A stretch of DNA of 64,000 nt, taken from Neisseria sp. Marseille-Q5346 (GTDB lineage Bacteria; Pseudomonadota; Gammaproteobacteria; Burkholderiales; Neisseriaceae). Made by a program: the position numbers and the translations under genes. Shown here piece after piece: positions 17,901 to 23,999 of this stretch. The notes beneath the pieces are model-generated. The model was given only the letters and a program-made list of their open reading frames with translations, had not been told where the DNA came from and searched no databases. Positions within the stretch are counted from its first letter, which is position 1. Each line of letters opens with the position of its first letter. The stretch spans positions 1 through 64,000 of the forward strand of contig NZ_OX336253.1 in NCBI RefSeq assembly GCF_946902045.1. The letters run 5' to 3'.

Positions 17901-20292
17901 GCGGGAAACCGTAACCCGTCAGGATTCGGCTCAGGCGTCGGAAATCAGCACGCTTTCGGCAAAATTGGGTAGTTTACAGATTGGGGGGCGAAATCTTGTT
18001 AGAAATAGCAATATTAAGACCACTGATTCGCAATATCTTCATGAATTCCCAATAACTGAAGCACCTGCTTTTGGTGATGATGTTGTTGTTACTTTATGGG
18101 GGGATTTAGGTTCTGAGCGTAGTGCTTTTGCTGTTTACAATTCAAGAGGTTTGGGCGAGTTAGCTCGTTTGAAGAAGATTTCAGACGGCGTTTATCAAGC
18201 CAAATTCAAGTGGGCTGATAACACATACACTGGTCCAGGCGATAAATTGTCAAATACTACCTTGAATGTTTATGCTTATCCAAGCACGTCAACATCAGAG
18301 TTTACGATTAATCGTGTGAAATTTGAGGTTGGCACGGTTGGTACGGACTGGACGCCTGCGCCCGAAGACGGCGCTACTGCGGCGTCCAACTTGGCGGCAC
18401 AGTTGGCCGCCTATAAAACCGCGCAGGCTGAAGTCGATAAGGCACAGACTGCCGATCTTACGGTGGCCAAGTCCGCGCTGGCCGGTGCTGTTGCCGACAT
18501 CACGTCCATCAAAACCACGAAGGCCGACAAGTCCGAAGTAGCAGTATTGGCGCGTGCGACGCTGGCATCCGAATGGAAATCCGCGGCAGATGCGGCCAAA
18601 ACGGCAGCCATTGCCGCCGCGCAAGCCGATGCCAAAGCCAAGGCAGACGCTGCCCGGGTAGCAGCCGAAACGGTTGCGCAAGCCAAAGCTGAAGCGGCTA
18701 AGACTGCGGCAGTTGCATCTGCGGCGGGTACTGCCCAAGCCAAAGCCGATGCAGCGAAAGCGGCGGCAATTGCCGATGCGGCAGCGAAAGACGCGGTCGT
18801 CAAGCAACAGGCGGCGGCAGATGCCAAAGCCAAGGCAGACGCTGCGTTGAATGCGGCTAAAACATATTCAGATGGCCTGAACCGCGATGTATCGGCGAAG
18901 GTTGACCGTTTGTCCGAAACCGTAACCCGTCAGGATTCGGCTCAGGCGTCGGAAATCAGCACGCTTTCGGCAAAATTGGGTAGTTTACAGATTGGGGGGC
19001 GAAATCTTGTTAGAAATAGCAATATTAAGACCACTGATTCGCAATATCTTCATGAATTCCCAATAACTGAAGCACCTGCTTTTGGTGATGATGTTGTTGT
19101 TACTTTATGGGGGGATTTAGGTTCTGAGCGTAGTGCTTTTGCTGTTTACAATTCAAGAGGTTTGGGCGAGTTAGCTCGTTTGAAGAAGATTTCAGACGGC
19201 GTTTATCAAGCCAAATTCAAGTGGGCTGATAACACATACACTGGTCCAGGCGATAAATTGTCAAATACTACCTTGAATGTTTATGCTTATCCAAGCACGT
19301 CAACATCAGAGTTTACGATTAATCGTGTGAAATTTGAGGTTGGCACGGTTGGTACGGACTGGACGCCTGCGCCCGAAGACGGCGCTACTGCGGCATCCGA
19401 AGTGGCGGCGGTGGTGCAACAAACCAGCACCGCAGTTACCGAGCTTGGCGGCAAGGTGCAATCTTTATATACGCTGAAGACCGAAGCAATATCAGGCGGT
19501 CGTAAGGCGATTGCAGGAATTGCGATTGGTGCTGATGGGCAGGCGGGCAGCGGTGAAATTCTGTTGATGTCCAATAAGGTGGGGTATGTTGACCCAAAAG
19601 ATAAGTCTGTAACACCTGCGTTTGTAACAGTAATTGAAAACGGCAAGGCGAAGCAGGCTTTGAACGGCGACCTGTTCGCGACTGGTTCGATACTGGCAAA
19701 GCACATCGCCGCCAACCAGACTATCGAAGCCCCAACGCTGAATGGTGCAACCGTCAATGCAGGTCTGATCAAGGGTGGTACGATACGTGGCGCGCGAATT
19801 GAAGCCGTAGATTTGGAGGCCGCTAATATCATCGGAGATGTCGTGGCGGTCAGGACGTTTGAGCTGAAGCAGTCGCCATTAGGTTATCAGGAATTAATAT
19901 GCCAAATCCCTGATAGCCGAAAAACACGCCGGACGGTTATCGTGCCGCCGGTTTTTGCTGTTGCAGAAGACGGTACAGTTGTCAGCCTGCAACTGCACAT
20001 GGATGGTGTGATTCAGCGGGAGGTTACGATTCAGTCACCTGAAAAGAGGATAGCGCGTAACGAAAAGTTTTCCGTATGGGTTCCTGGCCCTCCGCCGCTG
20101 TATATGAAGACTCCGCAGGAGGTGCCTCTTAGTTTTTCCGTCCCATTCCATCTGCCAAAGACAGGCAGTATATCTTTTCAGAAGGGTATCGATGGTGCAG
20201 CGCATTCGTTGCATATCCTCTGTCGCATTAACGGCAATTTTGATTATTCGCCCTTAGGCGATTTATCGGGTATCGTCTGTTATGTAGTTTAA
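14947..20292 (+). CDS. Tail tip host-specificity protein gpJ
   Basis: A 1781-residue lambda J-type central tail fibre, the receptor-binding part of the tail tip. Residues about 1-600 form the conserved hub (SAQSLRIIDAVSEGVVSG, DVLTQPRFSTLARR). Fibronectin-III-like segments follow at about 600-780, then Ala/Lys-rich coiled coils (about 800-985 and 1146-1320). Two identical 159-residue modules lie at 987-1145 and 1324-1482; each has IGGRNLVRNSN and ends with VGTDWTPAPEDGA, the pattern of a jelly-roll carbohydrate-binding module common in phage tails. A DUF1983-like segment and a unique C-terminal domain finish it. The repeats are AT-rich against GC-rich surroundings. AGGAAAGGAAAC precedes the ATG. 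Confidence 0.95.
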   Translation: MGGKSGGGQQTPYEAPNSLSSAQSLRIIDAVSEGVVSGFANGDDAPFKSVYFDDTPVQNSDGSYNFNGVTGYFQRGEQDQSYVPGFDASERTVAVSAAVKQNQPIVRAVTDELVSRLRITVAVERNAQVEDNGDTVPADTLMRVELINSNGVQASNQVRFNEKSSGTYYQDVEFDVVPQVPFNIRVFRISPDSKTDKVSNNTYFSSYVEIVDAKLSYPHTAFAALSIDSAQFGNQIPRRNYLMKGRLVKVPSNYNPETRQYTGGTWDGSFKTAWTNNPAWVFYDVLTQPRFSTLARRLNVADIDKWSLYQIGKYCDEPVDDGFGGKEPRFVCNAYITDLMQAGEFLNNLASVFTGLPVWNGQQVSVVMDADADPVAQYTNANVKDGLFNYAGAALKSIHTAVHVQYIDKYDGYRAKTEYVADNEAIVRYGLNIKQITAFGCDSRGQAARFGAWTLQTELRQQNAVTFDIGREGLKHLPYDIVQIMDNQYAGAELSGRVAAISGNVLTLDRPVSDAVGALVFYSEGGSLKSAKITAVAGNKVTLERAVPLQAGDTWVLSGKVKPRLYRAIGIKENTDAGTYTVTALLHDPKKYAAVDSFAHFDHEITTLHNTAPVLTDAAVNTDGGTVVMTWDNLAANGQVLTYDIKIYRNNSLYRHIPDAQTAEIRLENLPNGNYRAEIRGRNARGVLSAPLVKAWSIDYAVTGLRTTPKTLSVAVDWVLPQTVVSELVSELWYSKTNNLQTATKLASLAYPQNSYTLTGVGVADVYYFWVRIRDIAGNTGEFTAAVQGRADNNPAPIVQQLQGAITKLALSNDLIKSLNDDMAAAGSKAAAAMRTTAIEEVARKIADEARNRSNAIQVEARERTAAIQAAAGKATADLTAKAREIGNKVAEVEQVNTQQAQQIKTVTAAQQNTAAAVEAEKTARAQGDNAEAMARNALAARVSTAEGSIAKEEAARIEADKAQAAETAALKTSVGNTESAITALRETVTRQDSAQASEISTLSAKLGSLQIGGRNLVRNSNIKTTDSQYLHEFPITEAPAFGDDVVVTLWGDLGSERSAFAVYNSRGLGELARLKKISDGVYQAKFKWADNTYTGPGDKLSNTTLNVYAYPSTSTSEFTINRVKFEVGTVGTDWTPAPEDGATAASNLAAQLAAYKTAQAEVDKAQTADLTVAKSALAGAVADITSIKTTKADKSEVAVLARATLASEWKSAADAAKTAAIAAAQADAKAKADAARVAAETVAQAKAEAAKTAAVASAAGTAQAKADAAKAAAIADAAAKDAVVKQQAAADAKAKADAALNAAKTYSDGLNRDVSAKVDRLSETVTRQDSAQASEISTLSAKLGSLQIGGRNLVRNSNIKTTDSQYLHEFPITEAPAFGDDVVVTLWGDLGSERSAFAVYNSRGLGELARLKKISDGVYQAKFKWADNTYTGPGDKLSNTTLNVYAYPSTSTSEFTINRVKFEVGTVGTDWTPAPEDGATAASEVAAVVQQTSTAVTELGGKVQSLYTLKTEAISGGRKAIAGIAIGADGQAGSGEILLMSNKVGYVDPKDKSVTPAFVTVIENGKAKQALNGDLFATGSILAKHIAANQTIEAPTLNGATVNAGLIKGGTIRGARIEAVDLEAANIIGDVVAVRTFELKQSPLGYQELICQIPDSRKTRRTVIVPPVFAVAEDGTVVSLQLHMDGVIQREVTIQSPEKRIARNEKFSVWVPGPPPLYMKTPQEVPLSFSVPFHLPKTGSISFQKGIDGAAHSLHILCRINGNFDYSPLGDLSGIVCYVV
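17905..18383 (+). repeat. 479-bp direct repeat within gpJ, copy 1
   Basis: Identical base for base with 18916-19394 at an offset of 1011 bases, an exact multiple of three. It encodes gpJ residues 987-1145. Compared with its flanks it is AT-rich and uses different codons. Confidence 0.97.
18916..19394 (+). repeat. 479-bp direct repeat within gpJ, copy 2
   Basis: Second identical copy, encoding gpJ residues 1324-1482. Recombination between the copies would remove 337 codons in frame. Confidence 0.97.
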
Positions 20293-20298
20293 ATTTTA

Positions 20299-20322
20299 GC
20301 CGTCCGAAAGGGCGGCTTTTTT
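20299..20322 (+). terminator. Rho-independent terminator after gpJ
   Basis: GCCGTCC and GGGCGGC pair (one wobble) around GAAA, followed by six T. It ends the tail operon. Confidence 0.8.
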
Positions 20323-20362
20323 CTGCCTGCCTGAGGGTGGGCTTTTTTTATGGAGGTTTATT

Positions 20363-20809
20363 ATGGATCAGGCAAAACGTACAGCCTATGTTAAAATCAT
20401 TAACGCTTTATTCGACGGAGCTGTCAAGGTGCAGCCCGGTCAAATTACCGAAACCGTCGTTGATATGGCGGACAAGATGTTTGACGAAATTGCGACCTGC
20501 CATGAGCGCATCAAGCCGATGGCGGTGTTGGCAGACGGTATTGCAGGGAGTATTGTCAAACTTGCGCCAAACGAAATTCCGCTTATTTTTGGGAATTCGT
20601 CGTTTGGAAGCTATCTGAAAAGTAAAACCCGTGATGAAGTGTTTAAAGTGTTGAAGCAAAGCAAGGTTAATAATGCCGTTAAAGTCCTTGAGGCATTTTA
20701 CGAAAGCTGGTTAAAGTACACTGCAAAAGACCGCCGTCTGAAAATCTGCATCGTAACCGCGCAATCCCGTTGGCGTTCGCGCTTTGAAATAGAATTGCTG
20801 GGAATTTAA
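20363..20809 (+). CDS. Hypothetical phage protein (148 aa)
   Basis: Not recognised. It is mainly helical, with no signal peptide and no long hydrophobic segment. The C-terminal third is basic (KDRRLKICIVTAQSRWRSR). It starts with ATG after a GGAGG about 8 bases upstream and is the first gene after the gpJ terminator. Its position suggests a tail-linked accessory or a host-modifying protein, but the sequence gives no function. Confidence 0.75.
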   Translation: MDQAKRTAYVKIINALFDGAVKVQPGQITETVVDMADKMFDEIATCHERIKPMAVLADGIAGSIVKLAPNEIPLIFGNSSFGSYLKSKTRDEVFKVLKQSKVNNAVKVLEAFYESWLKYTAKDRRLKICIVTAQSRWRSRFEIELLGI

Positions 20810-20825
20810 ACAGGAGCAGAAGTAA

Positions 20826-21032
20826 ATGAAAGCAGTCAGGGATATAGCCTTATGGCTGGCAGTAACGGTTTGGATCAACTTTTTCCCCGACAGTTACCGC
20901 TATGATACCGTTCCGCAGGGACGGTACGGATACTGGCATGCAGACCATCCGTGGTATCCCTATGCGCGCTTTCTGCTGCCTTTATTTTTAGCCTGTATCC
21001 TTTTCTACCGTCATTTTCGGAAACGGAAATAG
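20826..21032 (+). CDS. Small membrane protein (68 aa)
   Basis: A 68-residue protein with two hydrophobic segments (IALWLAVTVWINF at about 6-18 and FLLPLFLACILFYRHF at about 49-64) separated by an aromatic loop rich in Tyr, His and Trp. The C-terminus HFRKRK is basic. AGGAGCAG lies upstream. Not recognised as a family; it could be a superinfection-exclusion or lysis-related membrane protein, but that is only inference from size and position. Confidence 0.65.
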   Translation: MKAVRDIALWLAVTVWINFFPDSYRYDTVPQGRYGYWHADHPWYPYARFLLPLFLACILFYRHFRKRK

Positions 21033-21050
21033 ATACGGCTGCAAAACCGA

Positions 21051-21075
21051 AACCGTCTGAATGGTTCAGACGGTC
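21051..21075 (+). terminator. DUS-like hairpin with T run
   Basis: ACCGTCTGAA and TTCAGACGGT pair across 3 bases and are followed by a C and seven T. Confidence 0.7.
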
Positions 21076-21099
21076 TTTTTTTATCCAAAGGAAACCATC

Positions 21100-21471
21100 A
21101 TGTCAAAAGACAAAAATCAAATCATCGTCGGAATCAACCGTGAAATCATCGATACCGAAACCGACAGTTCTGCCGAGTTTCACGTCATCCGACATGTATC
21201 GCTGGATTATGTAACCGGCTTTAATGTGGTGTCGTTAGACAGCTACGTGCGCAAATCGACATTTGAACGTCGCGGGCGTTCGGTCGGTTCGATGCAGTTG
21301 AATATTCCGGGCGTGCCGCCGCGCGGTACGGATGTATTGGACTGGGCATACCAGGCTGTTGTGGCGGCGGTTGAAGAGGGCGCGGTCGATGCCTACGGTC
21401 AGCCTATTTCCGCCAACAGCCTGACCGGCGCAGATTTGGTCTATGCCGATTTGCCTGAAGCAGCCATCTGA
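21100..21471 (+). CDS. Hypothetical phage protein (123 aa)
   Basis: Not recognised. The chain begins MSKDKNQIIVGINREI, then a beta-rich stretch (FHVIRHVSLDYVTGFNVVSLDSY), PGVPPRGTDVLDWAYQ, and an acidic helix. It has no membrane segment. The start at 21100 has AAAGGAAAC upstream and follows a terminator, so it may have its own transcript or be read through. Found between tail and lysis genes. Confidence 0.7.
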   Translation: MSKDKNQIIVGINREIIDTETDSSAEFHVIRHVSLDYVTGFNVVSLDSYVRKSTFERRGRSVGSMQLNIPGVPPRGTDVLDWAYQAVVAAVEEGAVDAYGQPISANSLTGADLVYADLPEAAI

Positions 21472-21483
21472 TTCATAACACGG

Positions 21484-21515
21484 AAGGTCGTCTGAAAAAC
21501 AGTTTCAGACGACTT
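21484..21515. terminator. AGGTCGTCTGAA inverted pair
   Basis: AAGGTCGTCTGAA pairs with TTCAGACGACTT around 7 bases. It uses the N. mucosa-type DUS variant rather than AGGCCGTCTGAA. Confidence 0.6.
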
Positions 21516-21534
21516 TCGCATAAGGGAAAAGAAA

Positions 21535-21960
21535 ATGTCTGAACCGATTATTACCCCTGCCGCCGTTTATACTTTTGGCGGCTTGGTCGGCGCAGGTCAT
21601 CTGTTGGGGATGCCTGTCGATGCAGTCGTGCTGGGCGCGGTGGCTTCGGCGGCGGTAACGATGATAAGCGAGCCGAAAAGCCGCTGGATGGTAGTGGCCT
21701 ATATCGTTATCGGCGGGCTTTTGGGTGGCGCTTTTGCCCCACCGCTGACGCATTTCTTAATTGGCGAAGTAGTTGGCAGCCATCCGTCGCTGGGTGAGCA
21801 GCGCATACAGTTTACACATGCCTTTGCCCCCGTCGTTGTCGGCTTGTTGTGGCAGGTATTGTTGAGATTTGCCCGCGCCGTCTGGCCATCGTTCGAAAAG
21901 CATGCAGACGATATTGTGGAGTGGCTGCTGAACCTTCTGCCGTGGAGACCGAAAAAATGA
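21535..21960 (+). CDS. Putative holin-like membrane protein
   Basis: A 141-residue membrane protein with about four hydrophobic segments: residues 10-28 (VYTFGGLVGAGHLLGM), 30-45, 52-75 (MVVAYIVIGGLLGGAF) and 95-115 (FAPVVVGLLWQVLLRF). The tail is charged. It begins the lysis cassette, upstream of the endolysin and spanins, so a role in forming the inner-membrane lesion or timing lysis is inferred. The next gene overlaps its stop by 4 bases. Confidence 0.65.
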   Translation: MSEPIITPAAVYTFGGLVGAGHLLGMPVDAVVLGAVASAAVTMISEPKSRWMVVAYIVIGGLLGGAFAPPLTHFLIGEVVGSHPSLGEQRIQFTHAFAPVVVGLLWQVLLRFARAVWPSFEKHADDIVEWLLNLLPWRPKK

Positions 21961-22232
21961 AATTACTTTTGATTCTTTCTGCCGCCCCATCACTGATTTC
22001 GGCGTACTTGATGATTTGTCGTCTGAATGGGCGCAAGTGGAGTGCATTGTCGCTGGAGGCGTGGGCGTATCTCGCCTTTTTGGGCGGTGCGATCTATACC
22101 TTTTACATAGTCTTTGCTTACGGGCTGATGCCGAGCTTAGGCAAATTTATGATGGATATTGCCGCCTGTGTATATTTCGGCAGCCGTTCGGTACGGGTTG
22201 TCAAATGGCAGCATCGGCATGGTTTGAAATAG
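21957..22232 (+). CDS. Second lysis-region membrane protein (antiholin candidate)
   Basis: A 91-residue protein with three hydrophobic segments (LLLILSAAPSLISAYLM, AWAYLAFLGGAIYTFYI, and FMMDIAACVYF) and a basic C-terminus. ATG overlaps the stop of the preceding membrane protein (ATGA), so the two are translated together and may act as a holin/antiholin pair. The family is not recognised; the call comes from topology and position. Confidence 0.6.
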   Translation: MKLLLILSAAPSLISAYLMICRLNGRKWSALSLEAWAYLAFLGGAIYTFYIVFAYGLMPSLGKFMMDIAACVYFGSRSVRVVKWQHRHGLK

Positions 22233-22250
22233 TTTGCCTGAAAAAAGCAA

Positions 22251-22281
22251 AACGCCGCAAAGTATGCAGCTTCGCGGCGTT
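22251..22281 (+). terminator. GC-rich hairpin, phage family copy 2
   Basis: AACGCCGC and GCGGCGTT pair with an inner A-T rich extension and one mismatch, followed by TCTGTATC. Related to copies at 14833 and 23044. Confidence 0.6.
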
Positions 22282-22348
22282 TCTGTATCAAAACTTTAGA
22301 TAAGGACGTTTGATATGGATAACAATCTTCAAATGGAAGATTAGATAC

Positions 22349-22501
22349 ATGATTAATTATACAGAAATTTTAAACATTATCAAGGATGTGGTCATGAGAC
22401 TTCCCGCATGGCGTCTGGTTTGGATTTCACTGACCGGGCTTGCTGCCCTGCTGATTTGCAAGCCCGATATTTTGAATGTCGTTGCTGGATTATTTAAGTA
22501 A
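22349..22501 (+). CDS. Small single-span membrane protein (about 50 aa)
   Basis: A short reading frame with one transmembrane segment (WRLVWISLTGLAALLI) between membrane-protein genes and the endolysin. The ATG at 22349 gives 50 residues; an ATG at 22394 with AAGGATG upstream would give 35. It is similar in size to pinholins or lysis regulators, but no family is recognised and coding is supported only by position and the hydrophobic span. Confidence 0.45.
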   Translation: MINYTEILNIIKDVVMRLPAWRLVWISLTGLAALLICKPDILNVVAGLFK

Positions 22502-22506
22502 ATCAT

Positions 22507-22533
22507 AGGTCGTCTGAAATATTCAGACGGCCT
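22507..22533 (+). terminator. DUS inverted pair, mixed dialect, with T run
   Basis: AGGTCGTCTGAA pairs with TTCAGACGGCCT across 3 bases, with one G-T wobble, followed by more T. Confidence 0.65.
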
Positions 22534-22552
22534 TTTTTAATGGAGAACCGAA

Positions 22553-23026
22553 ATGCAAGTTACCAAAAATTTCAGTCTGCGCGAGTTGACACGCAGCGAA
22601 ACCGCTCGTCGCGCAGGCGTACCGAATGAACCGTCGCCCGCCGAAATGGACAACATTTATTACACCGCACAGCAGCTTGAAAAAATCCGCGAATACGTCG
22701 GTCGCCCGATTATCGTAACAAGCTGCTTCCGCAGCGAGCTGGTAAACAAATTGGTCGGTGGCAGCCCGACATCGGCGCACCGACACGGACTTGCCGCCGA
22801 TTGCGACGCATCGGGCATGACCTCGCTGGCATTTGCCAAACTGTTAATCAAAATGCGTGATGAAGGCGCGCTGAAATTCGACCAGTTGATACTCGAATTT
22901 CCCGAGCGCGGGGACGGCGCATGGGTACACATCGGTTTCCGCCGCAGCAGCCCGCAACGCAACCAGATACTGACCTCAACCAAGAAAAACGGCAAAACCG
23001 TGTACCTGCCCGGGCTGCATCCTTGA
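22553..23026 (+). CDS. Phage endolysin, peptidase M15 family
   Basis: A 157-residue zinc D,D-peptidase of the M15A type that cleaves peptide cross-links of peptidoglycan at the end of infection. Zinc ligands are seen in SAHRHGLAADCD (His and Asp) and WVHIGF (His). The start MQVTKNFSLRELTRSETA is typical of the family, and there is no signal peptide, so export would depend on the holin. GGAGAACC precedes the ATG. Confidence 0.9.
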   Translation: MQVTKNFSLRELTRSETARRAGVPNEPSPAEMDNIYYTAQQLEKIREYVGRPIIVTSCFRSELVNKLVGGSPTSAHRHGLAADCDASGMTSLAFAKLLIKMRDEGALKFDQLILEFPERGDGAWVHIGFRRSSPQRNQILTSTKKNGKTVYLPGLHP

Positions 23027-23043
23027 GGTCGTCTGAAAAAAGC

Positions 23044-23079
23044 GAAACGCCGCGATGTTTAGAGCCATCGTGGCGTTTC
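23044..23079 (+). terminator. GC-rich hairpin, phage family copy 3
   Basis: GAAACGCCGCGATG pairs with CATCGTGGCGTTTC (one wobble) around 8 bases, then TGTTTACCC. An AGGTCGTCTGAA (23026-23037) lies just ahead, as in the other copies. Confidence 0.65.
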
Positions 23080-23165
23080 TGTTTACCCTTTAATATGGAG
23101 AGTGTTGGAAAGTGAAGGAAATTCTAGCCGAAATAACGGCATTAATCAAGGTAATAGGGAGTGAA

Positions 23166-23675
23166 ATGGATATTTTATTGAAATACTGGAAGCCGGTAGG
23201 CGTATTGCTGCTGATAGTCCTGATTTTTACTGCATGGCATTTCGATCGCGCCGAAAAATACCGTATGGGACGGGAGGCCGCCGCTGCCGAAATTTCCAAT
23301 CGTTTGAAAGACGGCTATATCGAGCAGGCAAAGCAGGCGCGTTCTGTCGAGCAGAAGGTCGCCGCCGCGTTTGCCGAACGACAAACCAAATTAGAAGAGG
23401 AAAAACAAAATGCTGAAAAAACTGTTGCCGCTATGCGTCTTGAGCTTAACCGCCTGCGCCACTACGCCGCCACCCAAAATCGCAGCAGAAACCTGCCCGC
23501 AACCACTACTGCCGCCGCCGCATCTCATGGCGCGTCAGATTCCCAAGGCTGGCTATTATTCGGACAGTGCGCTGAAAAATATGCAGGACTGGCAGAAACA
23601 GCCGACGGACATGCAGCCGATTTAAGGGAATGGCAGGCATATGGTCATGCAGTAAGCAGCCAGCGTGCCGAATAA
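23166..23675 (+). CDS. Rz-like inner-membrane spanin
   Basis: A 169-residue i-spanin: an N-terminal transmembrane segment (GVLLLIVLIFTAWHF), then a long periplasmic coiled coil rich in Ala, Glu and Lys. It pairs with Rz1 to fuse inner and outer membranes in the last step of lysis. The ATG at 23166 has GGGAG five bases upstream; a GTG at 23112 would add 18 residues. The Rz1 gene is embedded in its 3' half in another frame, the classic lambda arrangement. Confidence 0.8.
   Translation: MDILLKYWKPVGVLLLIVLIFTAWHFDRAEKYRMGREAAAAEISNRLKDGYIEQAKQARSVEQKVAAAFAERQTKLEEEKQNAEKTVAAMRLELNRLRHYAATQNRSRNLPATTTAAAASHGASDSQGWLLFGQCAEKYAGLAETADGHAADLREWQAYGHAVSSQRAE
23410..23625 (+). CDS. Rz1-like outer-membrane spanin lipoprotein, nested in Rz
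   Basis: A 71-residue protein read in the +1 frame entirely inside the Rz gene. It has a basic start, a hydrophobic stretch and the lipobox LTAC with lipid-attachment Cys16, then a proline-rich mature part (TTPPPK, LLPPPH) as in Rz1. It would be an outer-membrane lipoprotein that contacts Rz across the periplasm. AGAGGAAAAAC lies upstream of the ATG. Confidence 0.85.
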   Translation: MLKKLLPLCVLSLTACATTPPPKIAAETCPQPLLPPPHLMARQIPKAGYYSDSALKNMQDWQKQPTDMQPI

Positions 23676-23680
23676 GCAAC

Positions 23681-23717
23681 CGCCCGAACCTGTAAGAAAA
23701 GATTACAGGTTCGGGCG
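23681..23717 (+). terminator. Perfect 15-bp hairpin at the phage right end
   Basis: CGCCCGAACCTGTAA and its exact complement flank a 7-base loop directly after the Rz stop. No T run follows. It likely ends the lysis transcript. The rest of the 324-base gap (23718-23999) is AT-rich, with one DUS at 23841-23852 and no gene seen. Confidence 0.65.
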
Positions 23718-23999
23718 TGGCTGTCTTGAACCATATTTACACCATAATCTTAAACAAAATTACAATACATTGATTCTATTGAATCATAAGACCCATATTC
23801 AAAGCCCCTGCATGGGGGCAAGAATAAGCTGCATGAGTCAGGCCGTCTGAAAAAAGGAGAACATATTGTAGCGGTATATCGGTTAAAATACACTCTTAAA
23901 TCATGTTTTGCCTAACTTAGAATGAATCCCATAAATTTTATTTACACAAAATTTTGCTAGTTTGTAGGTAAATTGGGAGTCATACCATTAAGGATAATT

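Larger units (their letters stand above)
109..23717 (+). mobile_element. Lambda-like siphophage prophage, late region
   Basis: The continuous + strand gene order is small terminase, large terminase, gpW, portal, protease-capsid, head-tail joining, tail terminator, tail tube, G/GT chaperone, tape measure, M, L, K, I, J, holins, endolysin and Rz/Rz1, which is lambda-type synteny. Integrase, repressor, replication and late antiterminator genes are absent, so only the packaging, morphogenesis and lysis half is present. The left limit is where recognisable small terminase coding begins and the right limit is a 15-bp perfect hairpin after Rz. No att duplication is visible. Both limits are inferred. 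Confidence 0.9.

Noticed and set aside
17400..18900. gpJ as a trimeric autotransporter adhesin
   Set aside because: Ala-rich coiled coils look similar, but there is no signal peptide or YadA anchor, and the N-terminus and synteny are lambda J.
17905..19394. CRISPR or tandem satellite
   Set aside because: Only two copies, each 479 bases, within one reading frame; it is a protein module duplication.
23676..23999. tRNA gene or attR at the phage right end
   Set aside because: No cloverleaf could be read, and no sequence repeated from the left edge of the window was found; the true left end is outside.
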